Part shown: positions 1 through 12,400 of the stretch, piece by piece
How the letters are laid out: each line of letters starts with the position of its first letter
Numbering within the stretch: the first letter of the stretch is position 1
DNA from: Hydractinia symbiolongicarpus
Taxonomy: Eukaryota > Cnidaria > Hydrozoa > Anthoathecata > Hydractiniidae
NCBI RefSeq assembly: GCF_029227915.1
Contig: NC_079881.1
Location: 4,836,001 to 4,900,000 of the forward strand
DNA length: 64,000 bases
Direction of reading: 5' to 3'
Notes under the pieces: model-generated
The model's database searches: none
What the model saw: the letters and a program-made list of their open reading frames with translations, nothing else
Told to the model about the DNA's origin: nothing
Translations under genes and position numbers: made by a program

Positions 1-2019
1 ATACAAACAATTACAAGAAAAAATGAAGGTGAGCTATGTAAACCTCTTTCTACTTTCTGCTACTTTTTAACTAACTTAAAATATTTCCTCTGTTGTGTTC
101 GTTTAGTTAAGAATAAAAAAAACGTGCTTTAAGTATAGCTAGCATTCATCAGATTCTTGCGAGAAGTTTTAAAGTAATGCAATAAAGTTGAAGATAGGAA
201 AATGTGAAAAAAGAAAAAAATGTACTCATTGATTTGCATTGATAATGTCTGTTGTCACAACACACATTGGTGATCATTACGACCATAAACCAAAGGTTTC
301 AATGTAACAAGAAGTGAAAAATATTTGTTTTTTAGTTGCTATGGACGAAAGATCTTCATATGAGTACAGTACATGTTGAGGATACAGTAAAAGCCATCTG
401 GTTTCTATGCACTAATGGTAAACATGGAGAAGTATATAATTTGGCCGATAAGCAAGAATCTAGTAAGTATCATTGTGTCTTCCGTTCGAATTTAATATAC
501 TTTTTTACCGACAGTAAAAAGTACTTGTCGTGGCAGGCGTTATATGGAAGCAGCCTTAAAAAAACCTGTACAACTCGCCTAATACTTGTGCATTTTACGA
601 CAATGATGCTCAGTATGATCGAGTTTAATGAAACAGAGGATGTACTCATCCATCGCAATTCAGTTTGGATTTTCATGCGATAAAAAAGTAGTGATTGCTT
701 TTGGTTTTGTTTCCCCACTTATAATTTTTTTTTCTCTATTTCGGTTATGCGTGCTTGTGACCAGTGGTCAATGTGGATATGAATGTCCAGACCAAATACT
801 CGATCATAACTATGATCAACTCGGTGGATAGTGTGGTACGAGCGATACAAAGAATGCCACTATTTTCGTGTAAAATTAATTGTAAATTTCTCTTCTACAT
901 TTTGAAGCAACATTAAGTTCTTTTAAGTGAATTAATGATTTCTTTACACGTATTTACTAATTTTCGCGAGTACTAAAAACGTTGCATTTTACAAACAAAT
1001 AGTGAATCGATGATTGCTATATTTTTCAGTAGACTACGCGCCTAAGTTACATGTTTTTTTATAACTATTCACTTTGCGTTTTTCCTTTGTACTTGTAGCC
1101 CAAGGTTCAATCAGCGATGTGGTGTGTCAGATCTTTGGAATTAAATACGATTTCTTCGGTACGGTGGTGTCTAATATGGCCAAGGTAAGGATTTCATCAC
1201 GTGATTGAGCGGTGAGTGCTCATGTGTAGTCAGCGACGTCTTGATTTCCATCTGTTAGCCTTTTGTGAATAGTTTTAAAGTTTAATCATGATCTTTAAAA
1301 GTATGCAATGAGCCTATTTGTCTGTTGGTTCTCTTCATTGACGGAAATTTTTACTGAACCTTAAAGTATATAAAATAAAATGGTACAAATTAAATATGCA
1401 CTTTTGTTGAAAAATAGGGGGTAAAAATCAAGAAGCTTTGTGGATTGAAGGATCTAACAATTTCTTAATAAGATTCCACATCCCGTTACCTTACTGTGCA
1501 TATGCGTTTCCAATGATGTAAGGCTAAGAAAATCTTCGTTAAATGCTGTAAATTTTATTGGTGTAATTTTTTAGATTAATATGAACGGTGTAGTTGATGA
1601 TTCGAACGAAAAACATCTGTCACCTTGGTCAGAAGCATGCACTGCTGATGGTATCGAAAATACTCCACTAAGTCCGTACTTAGATAAGGTAAGAAAATAT
1701 TCATGTCGTACATCAATTCTTTTGATATGATATCATTCGTAACTGATCATCCACCCATCCACCCACCCAGTTTATTTTTTTATTCATTAATTTATTTTCT
1801 CGTTCATTCATATGTATATTCATTCATTTGTTTAATTATTTTTCGTTCGCTTTTTTATTCATTCTTTCTGTTTACTAGGAGTTACTATACAACAATCATT
1901 TATACGTCGATGGAAGCAAGATTGAAAAGTTGGGTTTTCAATACACTAAACCAAATGTTACGGTGGACGAGTTAAAACTGGTAAATCGAGAACATTGCTA
2001 CACTAACAGGGCTCTATGA
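1..2019 (+). CDS. NAD-dependent epimerase/dehydratase, C-terminal part (5' end off window)
   Basis: Five exons join in frame: 1-28, 336-462, 1099-1184, 1575-1688 and 1879-2019, ending in TGA. All junctions are GT-AG and the phases agree (0, 1, 0, 0). The visible part is about 160 residues, starting KMKLLWTKDLHMSTVHVEDT and passing EVYNLADKQ and NTPLSPYLDKELLYNN near the end. The TVHVEDT...AIWFL and YNLAD pattern is typical of the substrate-binding C-terminal half of extended short-chain dehydrogenases that act on sugar nucleotides or sterol-like substrates. The Rossmann fold and YxxxK motif would lie upstream, outside the window. I do not recognise the exact orthologue. Longer open stretches around exon 2 (336-683, 628-831) are intron read-through and were not used. 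Family assignment is inference from pattern; the exon chain is seen directly. Confidence 0.8.
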
Positions 2020-3553
2020 TAGTGGAAAACTCAGAATTTTCTTAATCGAGTCTAGAAACTCGAAACAGTTGGATTTCTCAGGATTTCGAACGCACTCGGA
2101 AAAACCTTTCAAAATTTGTAAGCTTGTCGCGTGTGAAGAACTGTCAAATTATCTCGAAATATTTTGAGCCTTTCTTGCAATGACATTCTAATCAAGTCTA
2201 TATTTTTTGGTATGTTTTTTATTAAATGATTTTTCCTTCTAGGTGGTTGATGACTATGTGAAGTTAGCTGTGTTTCCGCCATCATTAGCTGTTCAAAAGT
2301 AACCAACGATGGAGGGTTACTTTCAGATAATTTTTTATACATATATGGTTTCCATTTTTTAAAAGCTGCTGCGGAGTGATACTTAGAATTTGATTCATAT
2401 TTACGTTGTGGAGTTAACACTGTGTGAGAGTGTGGTTTTTTTTACTATAGATCTGTCTTACAGGGGTGGCTACACTCCTGCACAGACGTTATTTAGACAA
2501 AGTTCAGTGCCCAGTTTATAGTGAACGATCTATTTTTAGATTTTAATATCTTTCAAGCTTTTGAATGAAAAAATTATTTATATTTTTGGATAAATAGGAT
2601 TTCTCTTTTATTTTGTCTTCATATTTAAGATATTTTAATATTTTGAAAAATACTTTTTAAAATGACGTCACGAATCATTGAGTTATATTGATAATTTTGT
2701 CTCTTTTATTAACAATTTAGCAAATTTTACATGTGAACACTTTTTTTAAAGTTTTTCCGTCCGGGTGAATTTTCTTTAGAATACCCATAGTCAGGTTTCA
2801 TAAAACTGAAACTAAAAATGATTTTGCCCGCGCTACCTTTGTCGGTTTGAAATCCGGGTTTCAAGCAAGATAATGAGTTTTGACTGGCTATTAGTTTTAC
2901 CTCACTGCATCTGATGTATTTAAAATGTGATTAGAATTTATTTACAATGTTGTTGTTGTTGTTGTTTACACTTAAAATACCTGAATACTATATTTTCAAC
3001 ATGCAAACTAAATTCAATTTTAGGATTAGGAATGACATTTTTATGTAGGAGACATAAAAAAGACTGCTGAAGTTGAAATTCACAATCTATTATATAAAAG
3101 CTACGTAGATGAGGTTTGATCACACTCAATTCCATATCAAAAAGCCAGAATTAGACGAATAGCAATTTTTCCTATAATTTCGTGGGAAATTGACTAAAAT
3201 TTGTGAAATTAATTCCTTAAGGTACGGACTGATCTGAAGTTTGGTCTTTTAAATGCATTCTGTTTTTTTGAATTTTGTTGTATTTGTTATTTATCTTTTG
3301 TAGCTGTCGTGAAACATCAAAAAAATAATTTTCGAAAATTAATTTTAACCATATTTATCTTCTCTTGTTATAATAAGATGTGCCAGGGCGGATTTGCAAT
3401 TTAACCAGTTCATTGGCCACAAAAAGAGCAGACTGTTTAAACAAGGTGAGATTTGATGAGCTGTACGAATCATTTGAACTCTGGCTAATGTCAAATCTAT
3501 TTTTTGTCACAAGTGATACATAGCTACATTTAATATTTAATTTGAACACCACT
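2020..3553. other. Intergenic, between two convergent genes
   Basis: This stretch separates the 3' ends of the epimerase gene (+) and the FAM234-like gene (-). It is AT-rich with many stops in all frames. Open frames at 2109-2420 (-) and 2938-3135 (-) have no splice context or recognisable motif. A short (TTG)n run lies near 2947. I see no gene or RNA. Confidence 0.5.
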
Positions 3554-6227
3554 TTATCTTCTTGCATTCATTATTTGAATAACAGTTCCTTCAAATTCAC
3601 CGGTAACCGAATATTGCGTTATGCTGGTTATAACAACTTTGTCCTTTAAAATGGATCCGATAATCTTGTGTCGCTTGTGCTTGCATCCAGTGAGGCGATG
3701 TGAAGCTGAATTGAAAAAAATATAAAGAAGTATTAGAAATAGAAATACGGAAATATTACATTACAGAAAATTTTCTATAAGATTGGACAAAAGTTGAGAG
3801 CTATGTCGTTTTCGCGGAGTCATTAGAGTTCTACAGTCAGGAAATCTCTTGCTATGGTACTTGTGTTGTTAAAAACCGTAGCAAATTTCCTGACTGAGTT
3901 TGCAATGGCCTGTTTTAGCGCAGTACCAATATTTTCGTGAGAGCATACCTGTTATATGTGTAGAAATAACAGTGTCTTTTAATTTTATAGACGCTAACCG
4001 GAGGTATGGACATGAATATTCACTATTGTCCTCTATGTGACGCCGAAATCGCAAATTTGCTTCCTTGTTTTCAATAGCACGTTGTTGGTGGTGGTGTTGA
4101 GACGGTTGTAAATAATCAGAAGCATCAGTTGCGAACATAACAACAAAACTTATGCCAAACACCCTGGACTGAAGCTTTCGAATAAAGTTCGAGAGGCGTG
4201 ACATAAAGCTTGAATCAAATTCACTCTCATTTCTCTGATAAGGCATATGCATAGCGGCTGGGTGTGATGTGGTTAAATATTTTAATGGATGTAAAACATT
4301 ATTTTCTATAATACTTCCAGATCTTTTGGGTAGAGTTGGTACATGCCTTTTTTCAATATCATAATCGTCTGCGTACATTGGATTATATTCACGTCGTCTT
4401 ATGTTCTTATGCGTATTTACTGAAGTTGTGGTGGCTTTTCCAGAAAGTGGCTTAATGTTATATTCTGTAGCTACCCTAGTCATGTTTATAACTTCTTTTT
4501 CAATGCGACTTGTGGAGTGGCTTTCTTTTAAATTATGCATCGCAAGGGATGTTCCTTCTGGAGCATCCTCTGAAGATAAATTACACGTGCTATGATGTCC
4601 ATTATATATGTAAGAAAGATATAGATTTGATTGGTCGAAAAGAGGAACAGAATTGGAGGGAATGTTCGAACCTACGTCCAACGATGATGCCGAATGTGAA
4701 TGTGATATTTCCATCTTTCTTGGATTAAGGACTAGATGAACTCCACAATTTGAAATGTTAGTGTTGAACGATAAAATAATAAACATTTGTTTTTGTTCGG
4801 ATAACATTGGGATCATTCTAAAGAAGAAGAAGAGAGCATAATATTTATGTTGATTTTTCAAATTTGGGTAACACGAATTTAGACCTAATGCGCTGAAAAA
4901 TAAAGTACAAACAAGATATGCAAAGTTAAACCGTGTTGTACTACTTTTTATGTATTGAGAATGTAACATGCTACCAAGTAAAAAATGTCACAGAAATATC
5001 CCACTGAAACATGCTAATCACAACCCATTAAGAAAAAAAATCAGAATGTACCGTATTCTAGAAAATAATATTTTTATTGATACTTTTTAGAAACATCAAT
5101 CAACCTTACCTGGCTAAACCTTCAGGTATATCTACAACACTTTCATGTTGTGTTTTTCCATTAATAACAACAAGATAGGAGTTCTTCTTCAAAAAAATGA
5201 TGTCCTGTTTTTGGTCGTTATTAAAATCAACCAGCACAACGTGTTTCATAGATTCACCTTGAGTTACATAACGAGCTGTTTCTGTCCATGTGCAGTTGTT
5301 AAAAACACACAGCTTTCCAATAGTACGAATGTTTATGGAGTACATGGAATAAACCGGTTTCAGAATAATAAATCCGGATTGCAAAACAGTTCTAAAAACC
5401 ATGTATATCGGTTTACTTCTGGCAATATTTACTGTATTGGAATTCTTGTGCTCTATCAATCTTTTGAATTGCAATCTTGATGGAGTCTTTAATTCAATTA
5501 TTATTTTTTCTACGTTTACTCCAGATACCACTACTAACGACGCCATTTTGTGTTTGTATACACAAACACACAAAATATCTGGCGTATTGTCTTCATTCAT
5601 GTCAGCTATTATCATGGCTGCTTTTAATTTGTTACAATATTGACCTCGATTTTTATTCTCACCTTGAGCATTAACTGATAAAATAAGACCGTTTCTATAA
5701 ATAACAAAACATCTTCTAACAGAAACACATAGTGTTAAGAGAAACCCCCCTGAAAAGGTGGACTTCCATTTCAGTATCTCCCCCGTCTGTGTGTCGATAT
5801 CATGAAACCGACAAAGTCCTTCATTTCCATGTTTAAATGCGACTAAGACGTGTTCTCTCCTCATGGTAGTTCTTCCACATTGTTTCATATGTTTAAAGAA
5901 AAACGTTGTCTTTGATCGAACATTCTGCTCGCGGTCACTATGGTGGAGGGTTACTTGACGTTGGAAAATCAAAAACACAATCAGTATAAACGCTAGCAAT
6001 AATAATCCGCCAAAAAATATAAAGAACTCTATTGCTGAAACTTGTTTTTCTTCATGCTTGTCCTGCAATCCCGACATGTCGTACGACGTTGCCGATACAT
6101 TTGATTCCACATCGGCGTCACAATCTGTTGTGTGCACGTCACAACTACTTCTACTTGGAGAAGAGTGTTGACTCCAAGCTGGGGATTGATAATCCGGAGT
6201 TAAAAGTTGCTTGTTTTCATCCGCCAT
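3554..6227 (-). CDS. FAM234/ITFG3-like single-pass membrane protein with FG-GAP-like repeats
   Basis: Three exons on the minus strand: 6227-5110, 4817-3949 and 3705-3554 (TAA). The joins are GT-AG with matching phases (AG|A and G|CT), giving 712 residues. The start ATG at 6225-6227 opens a Ser/Asp-rich cytoplasmic tail of about 65 residues, then one hydrophobic segment (about 66-88, FFIFFGGLLLLAFILIVFLI), then a large extracellular region. Two FG-GAP-type acidic loops are visible: ADMNEDNTPDILC and VDFNNDQKQDIIF. This order (N-terminal anchor, then beta-propeller-like repeats) matches FAM234A/B, whose function is poorly known. The protein is longer than the roughly 550-620 residues usual for that family, because of a Ser/His-rich insert encoded by exon 2. 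The last exon (49 residues, ending VIQIMNARR) is not read in its longest open frame; the phase of the exon 2 donor selects it. Confidence 0.7.
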
Positions 6228-7753
6228 GTTTTTATTAGAGTTTGCTAAGTCTGAAAGAAGAAATTGAGACAGCTATACGTGATTATTTTTCTCCGGATCG
6301 TCTTTTGAGGTCCAGGTCTTTTTTTCATTAGGTAAGAAAAGGTAAGTATCAACTAAAAAAAGAAGTTATAATGAATTGTCTTGAGATCCAGGGCTGTAGC
6401 AGCTACTACAATAGTAGCTCCGACAGCATAAAAGCTCCTACAAATTTGTCGATTATGTAAGTATGAAAGAAAATTCGCCTAGGTTACAATCGCAAATTTC
6501 TCATGATTTTAATACTGAAAGTTTTTTAATTGCTTTCTTATTACCTTAAGCTGTTCTGGAATTATACATTCTCTGTGAACACATGTTTAAAACCTTAATG
6601 CTTGCACATAAATATTCTATTCTCTAACGCTCTCACGAGATCGAATGTCTGTCAAGATGAGTGTGCGTTAAAAAAAACATGGATAAAAGTTTTTATGAAA
6701 ATATTTTTTTTTAATTTTGAGCATAAAAAAATCCACAGAATTTTTTGAAATCTCCAATACATATAGCAGCTTATCATAAAATATTTAACCTGAAAAGTTA
6801 TCCGTCTAGATTTAACTGCTTCGTGGTTTTACTTTCTTACTGCCCTTTTTTTCTTCTTCTTTTACTAACCACACTTCTGGCTGCCAGTGGTTTCGGTCAT
6901 AACTACTTTAACAGGTTTAACGTATGAAGGAAGACTAAAAAATTTTTCTATCAACACATAACTCTCTTTTTAGAAAAATTCCATCAATAAGAAAAAATGA
7001 ATCTGGATTCTATAGTTCGTGTTCTTACCATTAAAAACAAAATAAGACTTACCTTTATGAAAAGCGGGAAAACATTTTCATTTTGATAAAAAAGAAAAAA
7101 ACAGTTTCAACCCTGTATATTGAAAAAACTTGTTTCCTATTTCCATTGTTAACCTTTTCACTTACTTACGAAATATTTTTAACACTTCAAAAATTTAGTT
7201 CAACCGCGTGGCGGAAATAAATAAAGCACACATGTCTACCACGCCTCACCTGTCTTCTGTTAAACAAACCTAGTACTTAGTACTTTTTCTGTCTATTATT
7301 AAAGAGAACTAAATCAAAGGGTTTTTGTTTTTTATAACACCAAATATAATTTGACCTGAGGCTTGCTGTTCTTATTTTCTGAGCCTTTTGCAGCCTGATT
7401 TGTTCTTAACAGTTAAAACGCAAATCAATCCTCATTTTCATGTTTATTTTTATTCCTCTTCTATACATTTTTTTTTTATAAAAATTATACTTTTTGGTTT
7501 GAGACTCATGATTCATCAAAATCAACATTTTGAGGCTTAAATGGAACTGCTTTGCCAAAACTGTTACAAAATTATAATAATCATGACTAAAAATGGTGTT
7601 AAATGAATGAGGAAAAAGCTGAAAATGGTCACACACTATTACCGTAATGCTTCGAATGAACATTTTGAGGGCCGTCTATTCGAGGGGGCGTTTAAAACAG
7701 GGGGACGTTTATTAAATATTTTACATTCGTCTCTTTCGCAGTTTTTAAGGATA
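6228..7753. other. Intergenic, upstream of the FAM234-like gene
   Basis: AT-rich non-coding sequence that should hold the promoter and perhaps a 5' untranslated exon of the minus-strand gene. Small open frames at 6745-6927 and 7406-7663 have low-complexity composition and no splice logic. I could not pick out a core promoter with confidence. Confidence 0.4.
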
Positions 7754-7755
7754 TA

Positions 7756-8384
7756 CAGTAGACTCCCGGTTATTCAAACCTGCACTTATTTGAAATTCTC
7801 GATTATTCGAAGCGATTTTCATTCCCCTTGAATTTTCTAACTCGTTTTAGAGTAAATCTCTCTCAGTTATTCAAACTTCAGTTATTCGAAAATTCGTTTA
7901 TTCGAAGTGGTTTTCTAACCCCCTTGGCTCAATATTCTCTCAGTTATTCAAAATTCTTGACAATAGCTGGAGTAAAAGTGAGAATTTTCAACTTCAAACA
8001 CTTTTTATAAAAGAAATAAGGAAAAAACTACACGCGATAACCAACAAATGTAACCAGCACTTTACCGAGGGCAAAAAGGCAAAGTTTTATTGAAAACTAT
8101 TTCACAAACACTTCATAAGAATATAGATATGAAGAATGGTTATTGTTGATATTTGGTTTAAGTAAACATTATATTTGTATATTTTAACGTTTGAAACACT
8201 CGTTGCGTTTAAAACTGTAGAGTAGAAACTTGATATGGCTATTTTTTTATTCAAATCCCTCCAAAAATCCGTCTGAGTGAAAGTTGGACCAAAATAAGAA
8301 AATTTTCAGTTATTCGAAATTTTGGTTATTCGAAGTAAATTCCTATCCCCCGTGGAGCTTCCGGGAATAACCGGGAGTCTACTG
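7756..8384. mobile_element. pogo/Tigger-like MITE, non-autonomous, TA target site
   Basis: The ends are perfect 20-bp inverted repeats, CAGTAGACTCCCGGTTATTC at 7756-7775 and its complement at 8365-8384, flanked by TA on both sides (7754-7755 and 8385-8386). The 629-bp body has no transposase. Its subterminal regions carry several TTATTCGAA-type motifs in direct orientation near both ends, possible transposase binding sites. TA duplication and a CAGT-start terminus fit the pogo/Tigger branch of Tc1-mariner; the subgroup is inference. Confidence 0.85.
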
Positions 8385-8689
8385 TAGAAAATTTCCTTGT
8401 TTTAATGATGTATCAAATATAAGAGATCGTGTTTAGCTTTATTTATGAAATTTCTATATTTATTATTCTATTCGAAATCCACGATATACCTCTCCCAGCT
8501 ACCTAATTAAGGCTTAAATAACATAATTATTAAAAGACAATCATCCATGAATTTCTTAAGTGTTTTGTTGATAAACATTTACCATGGAAACAACATATAT
8601 ATACCGTTGAAAGTAAAATTTCTAAAAATATCGGATTAATTTTTCTTTTGTACATATTTATCTAACATACTGTAATACTGTATGCGCAA

Positions 8690-8931
8690 GTACAAACCAT
8701 TCTCTAAACAAGATAGATCCGGATCAGATAGATACACACCATTTGCGTCTTTATTTAAGAAAATTTCGTTTTAAACATCTTAGAGCGCCACAGTTGTGGA
8801 ACAGAATTTTAGACCATCAATTTAAAACGAGTATTAGTATAGGACAATTCAAAAGGGTTGTAAAGAATCTCCTCATTGAAACTGATAATCTGATATTGAC
8901 GTTACTCAATTTCTTAAAACCTATCCCTTAG
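8690..8931 (+). pseudogene. LINE reverse transcriptase C-terminal remnant
   Basis: An open stretch ending at 8931 reads LRLYLRKFRFKHLRAPQLWN followed by a short helix-rich tail. This is the usual C-terminal signature of CR1/jockey-type pol proteins (basic residues, then a PQLWN-type motif). No upstream RT motifs remain, so it is a short dead fragment. Nothing else was found in 8385-8690 or 8932-9434. Confidence 0.5.
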
Positions 8932-9434
8932 TTTGATTTTACATTTTTACGTTTTTAACAAAATATAAACTGTAAATAGTTCAACTATTAACGATCTACG
9001 TCTTATGCACGGTCCGGTCAATGTATTTTTAACTTTTATTAGCATTTTCCTGTGTTCTTATTTTAACGGCGAAATATATCTTATCTTTATAATTGTTTCC
9101 CAGTACTCCTTGTGCTACAGTTTTATCTATTTACCTGTTTGCGAATATGTCGATAACAAATCCAAATATTCGTAAACAGAATTTTTAAAATAAGTCAAAG
9201 CTAAAGCAAAATAAATACAGCAATATACAATAATTTCTTATTTGATTTTTGAAGTTTTGATGATGTTGTCTTTTTGAAAGACTCATCTTTGAACGATAAT
9301 AATAATAGTCACAAATTAAAAATAAACGTCGCATAAAACCTCTGCCCTCCATCCTAGCGCCCGACACATTTTTGTGTGTCGTCGCTGGACAAGTCATATT
9401 TTCCATGATGGCAGATATTGTTGTGAGTGGGTTT

Positions 9435-9443
9435 GAGCTATGT
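9435..9443 (+). repeat. 9-bp target site duplication, left copy (GAGCTATGT)
   Basis: GAGCTATGT immediately precedes the left terminal inverted repeat and is repeated exactly after the right one at 14448-14456. Nine bases is the duplication length typical of Mutator-like elements. Confidence 0.9.
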
Positions 9444-12400
9444 GGAAAACTCTAATAACAAGTGCCAGGTCGGAGGTCCTATTTTGCTCGGCGACTAACT
9501 TTAGAAATTCGAGTAGCTGACATACGGAGGCCATTCTTGTCTCGATGATTCATGAGACGCGCGAAAAAACTGCGCACGAGGTTCGGTTTCTCTTGGTTTT
9601 CTCGAACGCATTGGTTTCTTCAAAATTACTTGCGTTATAATTTTTAATCTATGATCTATTATCATGGAAAAAGACCAAGCAAAGATTGATTCAAGCGATT
9701 TTAAAATAGGTGAATTCACTGTTTTTTTATTTCATTTTTATTTCTGTTTATCGTGAAAAAAAATCAATTTTGATATACTCGTGTTGTAGAATATGATGGA
9801 AAAGGACTATTTTCAAGTGACGAAGAAGATGATTCGTTCTTTAAATCTGATGCGATGTAAAGAAATATATTTTTTATTTTTGTATTTATACATTATTAAA
9901 TTTCTTCTACAGTAGTTATAGTGCGCATTTTATTTATTTATTATAGAGATGAAATTTTAAAAATACAAAAAAATCATGCGCAATCTCGAAAAAGGAAACT
10001 TGGTAAATCTATAAAATAAATTAATTATTCATGATGTTTTAATTGCAATAATCCTTTTGTTAAAATAATGCTTAAAATAACAATCCTTTTGTTTTATAGA
10101 AAGAATAGTGGAGCAAAAACATGAAAGTAAATCTGATATGGAAGTGGAAAAACCCCCAGAGATTGTAGAAAAAGTGCAAAGAAAACGTATTATTTTACTA
10201 ACAATTTTTACTTGTTTGCAATAGCTACGATTTGGTCACAAATTAATGAAGTTTTAACATCATTTCATTGTCTTTACAAAAACGTGTATGTTATACCGTC
10301 GTAAGACATTTCTCCTAAGCAATGAAACTTTACTTCTTTAGAAAGTTGGACAGAATGTGTAGACTCCTTACGAGAAGCTAAAGAAATAATTCAGCAACAT
10401 GAAATAGAAACCGGAACATCGTATTCTAACTACTTTAAGGATGTAGCTTTCGGTGAAGACAGTAAGTTTTGACTAAATATTTAATAGAATATAGCTACAT
10501 AAAATGTGATTTAAATTAAATTTTAATTTAAGTGTGGAAATAAGTTATCCAAATAAATTTTTAGAAATTGAATTAAAAGGAAAGTGTATTTTGTTTGAAG
10601 ACAAAAAATATTTATTTCCAGAATATTTATTTAAAAAAATTCTCTCTGTTGGTATCACGATGACAGAAATCGAATTAACAAGTACACTATTCTTATTTAT
10701 AGAATAAGAATGATCATTCAATCGGAGCCTCGCGCTTCTTAGCACAAGTATCCAAATAAATGGATTGTCCAGCGAAAATTATCCTTCGAGATATTATTTC
10801 CTTTCCAGATTACAAGGTGAAATAATATTTTTCCATTCAAAATTACCCGTAAATGCTATAGGATAACACCGTTCTAATATTATTTTATTGTTTATTTAGA
10901 TAGACAAGTTAACTGAATGGAAGAAGAAAAACTGCGCCAAAAAGTTGAAAAATGACTGGGCAGCTAATAAATCCCAAGTGAAGACCAACAGAAAAATTTG
11001 GATAAAAATATTAGATTGTCACGCAGACCATTTGCAAGGAGAGGTATTGTCAATATAATATAGTGTAACGTATAAAATACACCAAGGACGCTATTGCAAT
11101 AATATTAAACTTGAAATCGTTTTAGCGCGGTGGTATCAGTCAACAAGTCGATTCAAGAATAACAACGAAAATTCACGCACTCGTTGGTCAAGGAGTAAGG
11201 CAAGTAAAAGAGATGGAAAGACACATAAAGATATATGTTCAAAATGAGTTGTTTTGTGATAAAATGCTTCCTTCACCAACAAACAGAAGATTTTTTCCCA
11301 CACGACGTGACATCACAAACCACATGTACATAAGCACAACAAAGTTACGTTTATCAAAAATCGATCAAGAAAACTTAGCATTGAAAATAGAACAATGGAA
11401 AAAGCAAGCACCTACCGACAACTTCTTTTTTAGAGGTTATGGTGAAATACTTGAAAACACACAGCAAAATCATAACAAAGACAATAAAGAAGAAGTAAAA
11501 GCATCCAATTTATCAACAACATCTAGCAGACTATTATTCGTCCATCAAACCTCGAATCAAAGAAGACTCTACGAAATGTACGGAGATCGTGTCTGTCTTC
11601 TTGATGCTACGTATAAGACCACAAAGTACTCGTTGCCTCTTTTCTTCATCGCTGTCAAGACAAACGTAGATTACCAAGTGGTTGGCTCATTTGTAGTTCA
11701 AGATGAAACTACAAAATCTATAACAGAAGCGCTGATGATGTTTAAAAATTGGAATAAATCTGTCGAACCAAAGATATTCATGGTTGACAATTGTGAGGAG
11801 GAGATCATTTCAGCTGAGCAAACTTTTTCAGGTTTCAATATCTCTTCTATTTCTGTTTGTCATGTTAAATCGACTGTAGTAATGACAACGTAACATTTTT
11901 AGGTGTTATCGTGTTGCTGTGTGACTTCCATCGTGAGCAAGCATGGGACAGATGGCTATCCGCAACTGCTAACGGTCTGAGATCACAGAAATCAGATGCA
12001 CTGACATTGCTGAGAAATATCGCTAGCTCAGAATCCGAACAAATGTACAAACATCATGTCGAATTGTTAAAAGAAAGCAGTATCTGGCTTGCTGAGAACA
12101 GTAACAAATTCCGAAGATGGATTTCCACTACTTGGTTGCCTTGTCACAAAGTGCGTAACTACCATAATTTCTTTTATCTTTTTTTCTATATTTTCTATAT
12201 TTTTCATAATTTTTAATTTTTTATACAGCGTTGGGTTTATGCATTTCGGAAAAACTTGTTGGAAGTGGTTGTCAATACAAACAACGGCGTAGAGAGACAA
12301 AACAAAGACCTAAAGCATGAATTTTTGAATCAGTACAAAGACAATTCATTAAGTGGGATGGTAACGGTTTTGGTTGAACAGTTCTTTCCCGAGAAATACA

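Noticed and set aside
2109-2420. 103-codon minus-strand frame
   Set aside because: No start context, splice partner or motif, and it lies in a region full of stops in other frames.
3355-3567. Open frame beginning MQEDKVVFKL
   Set aside because: It is a shadow of the last exon of the FAM234-like gene in a different frame and continues into the 3' untranslated region.
11865-12300. Antisense and overlapping frames over the MULE introns
   Set aside because: They conflict with the well-supported MULE exons at 11903-12150 and 12229-12404.
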